From: Prosopocoilus inquinatus | Taxonomy: Eukaryota; Arthropoda; Insecta; Coleoptera; Lucanidae | DNA length: 64,000 nucleotides | Assembly: GCA_036172665.1 (NCBI GenBank) | Contig: CM069870.1 | Span: 58,404,212 to 58,468,211 of the forward strand | Direction: 5' to 3' | Shown here: positions 57,950-64,000 of the stretch, piece after piece | How positions within the stretch are numbered: position 1 is the first letter of the stretch | Layout of the letters: each line of letters starts with the position of its first letter | Made by a program: the position numbers and the translations under genes | Notes under the pieces: model-generated | Told to the model about the DNA's origin: nothing | Databases searched by the model: none | The model's input: the letters and a program-made list of their open reading frames with translations, nothing else

Positions 57950-59486
57950 TGTTACCAGTCCAGACTAATCCTGTTTTGTTTGTGGTGCGTACACAATCAA
58001 GAAGTACCAACGACATATAACAGATTTCGTCTAAAAGGTATAGCTATTATGCATATTTCGGTTTGAGAATAGGGCATCAAGATAAAGTGTGGGCTCCTCA
58101 AAAAGTATGCCATAGCTGCATAGATAAACTTCGCTAGCGGTACAAAAGAGAATCACAATCTTTTAGATTTGTTATCCTAATGATGTGGAGAGAGTCAAAA
58201 AACCATGGAGATGACTTACTTTTGTATCTGTGATGTTCAGGACTTGGACAGCATTGATTGGGAACCAAAAGGTGAAGCTTCTATGGTGGAAAAGAATGAA
58301 TCAAACCGTGATTTCGAACCAACCAGTTCAGAGAACGAACCTAAGCAGGAGTTGAACGATTTAGTGAGAGATCTTGGACTTTCGAAAGATGCTGCTCAGT
58401 TGCTTGGCTCCCGGCTTAAAACAAAAATTTGTTACAACCAGACACTATTGTTTCATGGTATCGACATCGCGAAATAGTTTTCTGCCCTTACTTTTCACAG
58501 GATTTCACAGGATTCGTGGACTGATGGGCCAATTTGGTGTACAGTATAACTCGAATCATTGGCGTCTATTCATTGACTAATCGAAGAGACGCCTAATGGT
58601 AATACATATGCTTCACTTCCAGTTGGCCATTCGGTACATTTAAAAGAAACATACGACAATTTCCTGTTAGTTTCCCAAAGAATTCGTCGTAATAAGAATA
58701 AGTGGTTGATCTGTGGAGGCTTCAAAGTATTCACCATGCTCTTAGGTCAACAATCAGGGTACACAAAGTTTCCTTGTTTATGTTTCTGGGATTAGTCGTG
58801 ACAGAACAAAAAAGACTGACTATCACAAGAAGCTCTGTTGCCAGGAGAAAAAAAAATGTAATTTGGGAAAGTTTGGTTCCTTCTGAAAAAATCCTGCTAC
58901 CTCTTCTACACATAAAGCTAGAGCTAATAAAGCAAATCATAAAGTCTCTCAATAGTTTCAAGTACTTGTGCTCCAAGTTTCCTGCCAAGCTGAAAGAATG
59001 GATCCTTGTAGACCCAGACATCAGAAAACTTTTCTCAGATGCACATTTTGTGAAAACCATGGATGGAGAAGGAGAAGGAAGCCTGAAATTCTTTCAGGAA
59101 AGTTGTTGAGAAGTTCCTTGGTAGCGTGAAGGATTCCAACTAGAAGTATCATGGAACGCACGTTAAAAACTTTTCAAATACAAAGTTGCAAGATGAGTTC
59201 AAAGGTTGGAAAACTTGAGGAACGTCAGTGAAGAACAAGGGGAAAGGTTCCACCAGGACATGAAGGAGATAGAACTTAGGTACCATGGGAAGTGGAACGT
59301 GAAAAAAACACGATTTCATAAAAACAAATAATAATTACTGTGTTTATTCGAAACAGAACAAAAGCTGTGCGTGATGGAAAAAACTGACTTAATTTTCAAT
59401 TTTAGCATACCAAAAAAACGTAAAGATCAGATGACATTATCAAATCAAATTTCGGAAAGATTTTTTTGTAGACCTGTGATTTGCCC
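57950..59486 (+). pseudogene. Repetitive arthropod protein-family copy, right arm
   Basis: This is the longer copy of the family at 56222-57567. It adds the N-terminal Cys motifs CFVCGAYTIKKYQRHITDFV (about 57977-58035, after a stop), AYFGLRIGHQDKVWAPQKVC then HSCIDKLR (about 58052-58135), and WRESKNHGD (about 58183-58211), a zinc-binding-like arrangement. It continues with ELNDLVRDLGLSKDAAQLLG, QYNSNHWRLFID, EKILLPLLHIKLELIKQ and a final GERFHQDMKEIELRYHGKW (about 59230-59300). Several stops and frame changes occur. From 58255 on, the sequence is the reverse complement of the left arm at roughly 90% identity by eye. Confidence 0.75.
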
Positions 59487-60508
59487 ACCCAAATACATAT
59501 TTTAATTCTAAGCTTTATTCTAACCAGATTAGCTATGACGGAATCTAGTCCAAGGATTTAGATGCATTTTAAGTCATGGTCGCGAATCGAAAGTTAACAA
59601 AGAAAAACGTTTCCGAATACAGTCGCTTTACGCACTATGCGAATGAGCATTTATTTAAATGTAAACGTTTTTACCGTCGCCCAAAAAATGTCAGAGAACA
59701 AAAGCCAGCGGCGGCGAATGCGTTTCACGTTTCTTGTGAAATTGAAAATATTTTCGCCGAGAATATTTCAATTATGACTCGGGCACGCAATTTTCGAGGG
59801 GTAGAAAAAACGTGAAAGATGATTCCCTAGACTGCCCACGCGTAGCAGTTGCCGATAACAACACTGAAAAATTGCAAGGTGTGTTCGAAAATTGAAATCT
59901 GGGTGTAGTTGCGTGAACAGGTAAGAAGAAAACGTTCTGAGGAAGAGGTAGATTTTGCAAACAGAAACAATTTTAAGAATAAAGCATCCTCCGCATACGC
60001 CCTGCAATTTCCATCTCGTTTAAAAAAATAACTCCAATATACTAATTTTCTGTCTGCGAAGCAATGGAATTTTGACAACAGCCTTCCAAAAAATAATTTT
60101 AGAAATTGCTCAGTAGAATTGTATATCGATTCAGGAAAAAACTTCATGAAGATCATGTTAATTAATTTCATAATTTCATTAAATTATTAAATTATTAAAA
60201 AAGAGTTATCTAATGGACACAGATTTTTTTTGTTGTATCATTTAAACTATTATACATCATAAAATCATTCTGTATAGAAATCACCCCTATTGTTCTTTTT
60301 CAAATGATTAGTTCCTCAGTCCCTACTTTTATTAAAATTTCCTATTCCTATTCTATTCCCTATTTCTAAATTAGAATTTGTTTTTAAAATCTGACATGTT
60401 TATTTTATTGTGACTTTAAAATGCTATAAACTGTGGTTGTGTAAAATTTGGTTTTCATTTTATTTAACAGAGTTCTGCAATAGGTCATAATTTGTAATAT
60501 ATATATAT
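59487..60508. other. Stretch with no confident gene
   Basis: A 79-codon plus frame (59576-59815, MVANRKLTKKNVSEYSRF...) is basic and lies in a G+C-richer patch, but no family is recognised. Confidence 0.3.
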
Positions 60509-62366
60509 ACAGGGTGTCATCTATCTTGAGAAGTTGTTACGTTAATTCTTGGGCTTCAATTTTCCTGATGAGTAGGCTTCCCGCCGTGCTTTTGGACGCT
60601 GAATGTTCCTACCCGTTAAGGTGCTTATTGGAATTTTCCTAGATTGACACTACTTTGGATACTGCGCTAGGAAGCGGACGTTTGTTTGCACGTTAATTAA
60701 TGAAGTGAGTTTTGAGTGAATTTGCAATGTTTGATTTTCGGATTTGGTGACCCGACCGTCTTCGACAGATTTACTTATTTTACTTCGTTGTTTGATAGCC
60801 CGCTGTTTGTGAGGCCGTTCCGATGGGATTTTTCTTTTGACAGGTAAATCTACGTTCTGAGACTTGTTTGCTTTTAAACAAGATAGGTGCCATCTTGTTC
60901 ATTCATTTTTCTTACCTACCTGTTTCCACGAGTGTTCGAGATTATTGTATGTCGTTAATTCCTTCTTTCTAGCGGCTGTTAATCGTTCGTTCTTGCCCGC
61001 CGGCAATGTGATGCTTTGTGCGTGCCCTTTTTGTGCCGCTTGGAGCAGCGTAGACGTCCTTCATTTTCTCCACATGCCTACTTAGGAGAGGCTTAAAAAG
61101 GTCGCACCGCCTCCAGTTTGAACTGACATCCACTTCTCCTTTTTTGTTCCGGAAGGATTCTGAAGACCTACAAATAAAAATTTTCCTTTTCTTCTTATAC
61201 CCGTCCATGACGTCATCACCCCAAACGTGTATTCTACCATTAGCGAAGAGTTGGGATCTAAGGTGCGGAGAGGTTTCACCACGCAATCGACGAGGAGGGA
61301 CGTGCTGTTGGTATACGATGTGGCCTAAGGGAGTTCTTTTAGGGATCACGTTATTTCTTCTTCGTACCTGAGATATATTTACCGATGGTGTCATTGCGTA
61401 TACTCTATTTTTTTTGTCTGCCTTTGCAATTATATCTTTACCATACTGTGTTCGTTGTTTGACTTTTGATTCCCTCTGAACTTAGAAGTAAATTTTGATA
61501 GTTTTCGGCCTAGCGCTTCATGCACAAAGTTTATTTTGATTTACCGCTGATTTATTTATGTTCTTTTTTTATAAGCAAACAGAAAGTACTCACGTCATTG
61601 CGGTCTTTGGTTTGGGCCTTGGTTTGTGATTTGTAAGTGAGAATTTTCGCAACATTATTGATTGATTGAACACCTCACCAGGGGGCACGTACTTTTATAA
61701 ACTTTGAAATTTTGTACAATTTAATAAACGAATTATTTTTAGGCCAAATTCATTGGCTAAACATTGTGGGTTGGTCACATATCTGTAGGAGGGGATCCCC
61801 GAAAAAAAAATAAAGAGCACTACTGACGTTCTGTGTTTCTGAGTTTCCTAATGAATTTTTGTTGGGGTATACCAGCGTCGATGCGGATCCTAGGTAGTTA
61901 TACTCTTCGGGGGTAAATAGGGACACATTTTCTCGGCTTTGTGTCACCGGAAACTTTTGGGATGCGTAACCAACGCTGGGTGGTGCCCTTAATCGTAACA
62001 CTTTTTGAAAATTCCCACGCTGTCTCCACTAAGTGAACATTGTTACACAACTCTCCTCACCATCATAGTCTCGAGAAAACGATCGGCCCAGCTTCAGAAT
62101 TACGATAGATTGCAGTTGGCTAAGTCCCATTCTCATTTCTCCTTTTTGTGTAGATCAAAACGCGCTAGGCGCCCTATGTTACACTTCGTGACAAAGTCTT
62201 CTGGTATAAAACTGTGTGATAGGTAAATTACAATCAAATTACAAAAAGAATATTTTTTCCATCGAAAATGACATCATACGCTTACGACCTCGTGTGCATG
62301 TACAGTTGATTTCGATCTACCGAAATTCAATACAAAAAGATTTCTCAAAATAGATTACACCCTGTA
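60509..62366. mobile_element. TIR element with a G+C-richer, possibly LTR-derived interior
   Basis: The left end ACAGGGTGTCATCTATCTTG then AGA matches the reverse complement of the right end, ACAGGGTGTAATCTATTTTG then AGA. Just inside the left end, TGTTACG at 60533 and CGTAACA near 61995 could be LTR-type ends of an insertion; no polyprotein domain or target duplication was found. It lies between genes C and D, and may have separated D from its OBP exon. Confidence 0.45.
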
Positions 62367-62503
62367 TTTGATTATTAAACATTAAAACAAAACTTAGCCC
62401 TATTGGGGCTAGCAAAGAGATTAAATATTAAAGCAATTAAATATGTGTATATCAACAACATAAAATTAGAATTTATTATGTCTCAGTGTTTCTAAAAACT
62501 TAC

Positions 62504-63157
62504 CGGCTCAAATATTTTGGGTCCATATATTTCCGTGTACGTTACAACTCTTGGTGTAATGGTGCTCAAGATTATCGTCTCTTGTTCATTTTCCTTAGGG
62601 AATTCTTTTACTACCACTTCGTCTTTGCCCTACACATTTATATAACAGATAAGTACTTATTTTGACAACGTGAAAAATCACTGCAACTCTATATAGATAA
62701 GTGTTTCTTAGATATTTAATTCACAGGCATTTCGCAGATAGTAAATATAATTATCTGTAGTATTTTTAGCAAATTACAGCTGATTACGCAATATTTTAAT
62801 CTGTATAAGCAAGAAAATCAAATCAAACTTTCGAAATATCTCGCTCCAGGTTTCATGAAAATATATCCTTTCACTACCCCCTTTTCCATGAACCACAAGA
62901 TGTTTCGGAAGTTTGATTTGCCATTTTAAGTTTATAATCTGTTATTCTATATTGAAAACTAATTTTGCGTTGTTTTGTTCATGATTTCAAGAATATCTTT
63001 TAATTAGTCCTAATAGTAAATTCGACTAACTTACCGAAGAAACTATGATCACTGTAAGAATTATGACAACTATGAAAGCAACTGCAGCAACTATAATAAA
63101 AAATTTCTTGTTCATTTCACCAACGCGACGTCTATGCTCTTTGAAGACATTTACCAT
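62504..63157 (-). CDS. Gene D: 5' exons of a membrane-anchored OBP-like gene
   Basis: Two exons are supported: 63157-63035 and 62629-62504, both phase 0 (83 aa), with donors GTAAGTTAG and GTAAGTTTT. Exon 1 begins with a charged leader (MVNVFKEHRRRVGE), then NKK and a 23-residue hydrophobic run (FFIIVAAVAFIVVIILTVII then VSS). This is the layout of a signal anchor giving a type II membrane protein. Exon 2 is stalk-like (KENEQETIILSTITPRVVTY). It aligns with gene A exons 1 and 3, and the donor ends in the same VSS. No OBP exon was found between 62500 and gene C. It may splice to gene C exon 2 (7-kb intron, compatible phase), use an unseen exon, or be broken. Start chosen for the in-frame upstream ATG; Met15 is the alternative. 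Confidence 0.6.
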
Positions 63158-63220
63158 TTAAATTCGCTCCAAAATTTACGATTTGCGACCAGAGGCTGCA
63201 GAGTTTATCGGCTAAGGCTA

Positions 63221-63350
63221 TTATGCTTCTAATTTATTAGGTTGTTGTTGATATTTTTTTCACATCTCCTTGCGATATGACACTTGAAAAAATTATAATG
63301 TGTGGCAATGAATAGGTTTTAGTATTACTGTGGTTTGGGAATTTCGCGAA
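63221..63350 (-). promoter_or_regulatory. Gene D promoter block, conserved with gene A
   Basis: GCTTCTAATTTATTAGG, GACACTTGAAAAAATTATAA and GTTTGGGAATTTCGCG occur in the same order as upstream of gene A (37195-37320). Likely core promoter and proximal control region. Confidence 0.5.
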
Positions 63351-63669
63351 CTACGTTGTACAAAATTTATAGCTCATGCTTTTTTTTTAACAAACGTTAT
63401 TCGAAGCAGCCAAAAATGCTCCTTGTTTGTGTATTTCATTGGACGCAAAGTAACATTCTCTGTATGTAAGAGAGAGTGCGTCTCTATCTCTAGGTATAAT
63501 AAGAAGTCATTGTTTTATTAATTCTGATTCATTTGAACTTTTGCTTCAATTCTTTCTATTCCTTGGCGTCTTTTCCTCTACATAAAGCAGAGAAGTGTTA
63601 ACACTGCAGAAAATAACAGTAAAAGTAAAGTTCATCGGCAGATCAGTTACGCATGTACATCAAAAATAG

Positions 63670-63722
63670 TAATAATATTGAATATAAAACTTCACAAAAC
63701 AAACACAGATAAAGCAATATTA
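63670..63722. repeat. Copy of the gene C 3'-flank module, end part
   Basis: TTGAATATAAAACTTCACAA then CACAGATAAAGCAATATTATTTC matches 54778-54828. It marks the 3' side of a further OBP gene lying to the right. Confidence 0.6.
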
Positions 63723-63931
63723 TTTCGTTTTCTTAGGGTAAGTTTACAACGAAGCTGTAATGATAGATGATAGCAGAGATTTCGAATAGCGCTGATACAA
63801 AGAAACACGTGTTTAAATGTTTGTGTTCATATCCGAGTATAAGCACTCATACAAGCAATTGTAACAATGAGAATAAAAAGGACTATTCTTCTGCGAGCAG
63901 AAAAAGTCATCTATCGTAATGGATTCGTTGT

Positions 63932-64000
63932 GAACTTACCCTAATCGTGACAAGCCGCTGGTAACGGCCCTGGCTACAATCGTAGTCCGCAGTTTGCCAT
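63932..64000 (-). pseudogene. Broken OBP-domain exon at the window edge
   Basis: The last 65 bases align, in minus orientation, with the gene C segment encoding WGQTADKDKAKTVIAACYDK (GGCAAACTGCGGAC is identical). Two single-base insertions relative to gene C shift the frame, and after GATTAG the sequence leaves homology at a GTAAG site. The last Cys region is absent; about 200 bp of unrelated DNA separates it from the 3'-flank module at 63670. Probably a pseudogene, but most of it lies outside the window. Confidence 0.5.

Noticed and set aside
60969..61394. 141-codon minus-strand basic frame
   Set aside because: Within the transposon block 60509-62366; no domain recognised and heavily overlapped by other frames.
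1..64000. CRISPR arrays, bacterial operons, tRNA or rRNA genes
   Set aside because: None seen. Regular repeats are satellites or transposons, and the genes present have spliceosomal introns.

Overview
The window is nuclear DNA from an arthropod, almost certainly an insect. It is AT-rich, gene-poor, full of decayed transposons, and its only convincing host genes are intron-containing odorant-binding-protein-like (OBP-like) genes. The dominance of 'Minus-C' OBP domains fits a beetle, but the order cannot be proven from the sequence. No bacterial operons, CRISPR arrays, tRNAs or rRNAs were seen.

Left half (1-30 kb): no confident host gene. It holds non-LTR reverse-transcriptase relics (38-412, 14044-14390), palindromic MITEs, a small P-like element carrying a THAP-domain exon between 9-bp direct repeats (10310-10761), a full-length but frameshifted mariner-like element with perfect inverted ends and TA duplications (14398-15729), a 590-bp (TATAAA)n satellite (15975-16564), a long foldback family (17190-17870 and further copies), mariner and other TIR relics (18-20 kb), possible LTR-derived blocks (7.7-10 kb, 21-23.3 kb) and a nested foldback (26079-26929). 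A short open frame at 5279-5470 could be the first exon of a secreted protein.

Right half (30.9-64 kb): a minus-strand cluster of OBP-like genes. By joining exons at GT/AG sites, all in phase 0, I reconstruct gene A (exons 37109-37029, 34577-34446, 32181-32071, 31976-31641; 219 aa), an alternative or separate terminal OBP exon B (31271-30906), gene C (55610-55542, 55452-55384, 55331-55245, about 55183-54842; 188 aa) and the first two exons of gene D (63157-63035, 62629-62504). A broken OBP exon lies at the right edge. Each protein begins with a hydrophobic segment. A and C then have a stalk of 52-81 residues (Ser/Thr-rich in A) on one to three small exons, followed by a four-cysteine OBP domain; D has the anchor and one stalk exon with no OBP exon seen. 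D, with a basic 14-residue leader before a 23-residue hydrophobic run, looks like a signal anchor. The set may therefore be membrane-tethered OBPs rather than free secreted carriers. This is the most interesting thing in the window.

Duplication debris supports repeated local duplication of these genes: a stray copy of a gene A stalk exon at 41415-41462, and four copies of the DNA that lies just 3' of gene C (41.6, 48.7, 54.6 and 63.7 kb). Between and inside the genes lie more transposons: non-LTR relics at 42.9-43.5, 46.5-47.1 and 51.6-53.7 kb, MITEs in gene A intron 2, and a 1.3-kb inverted duplication of a widespread repetitive arthropod gene (56.2-59.5 kb).
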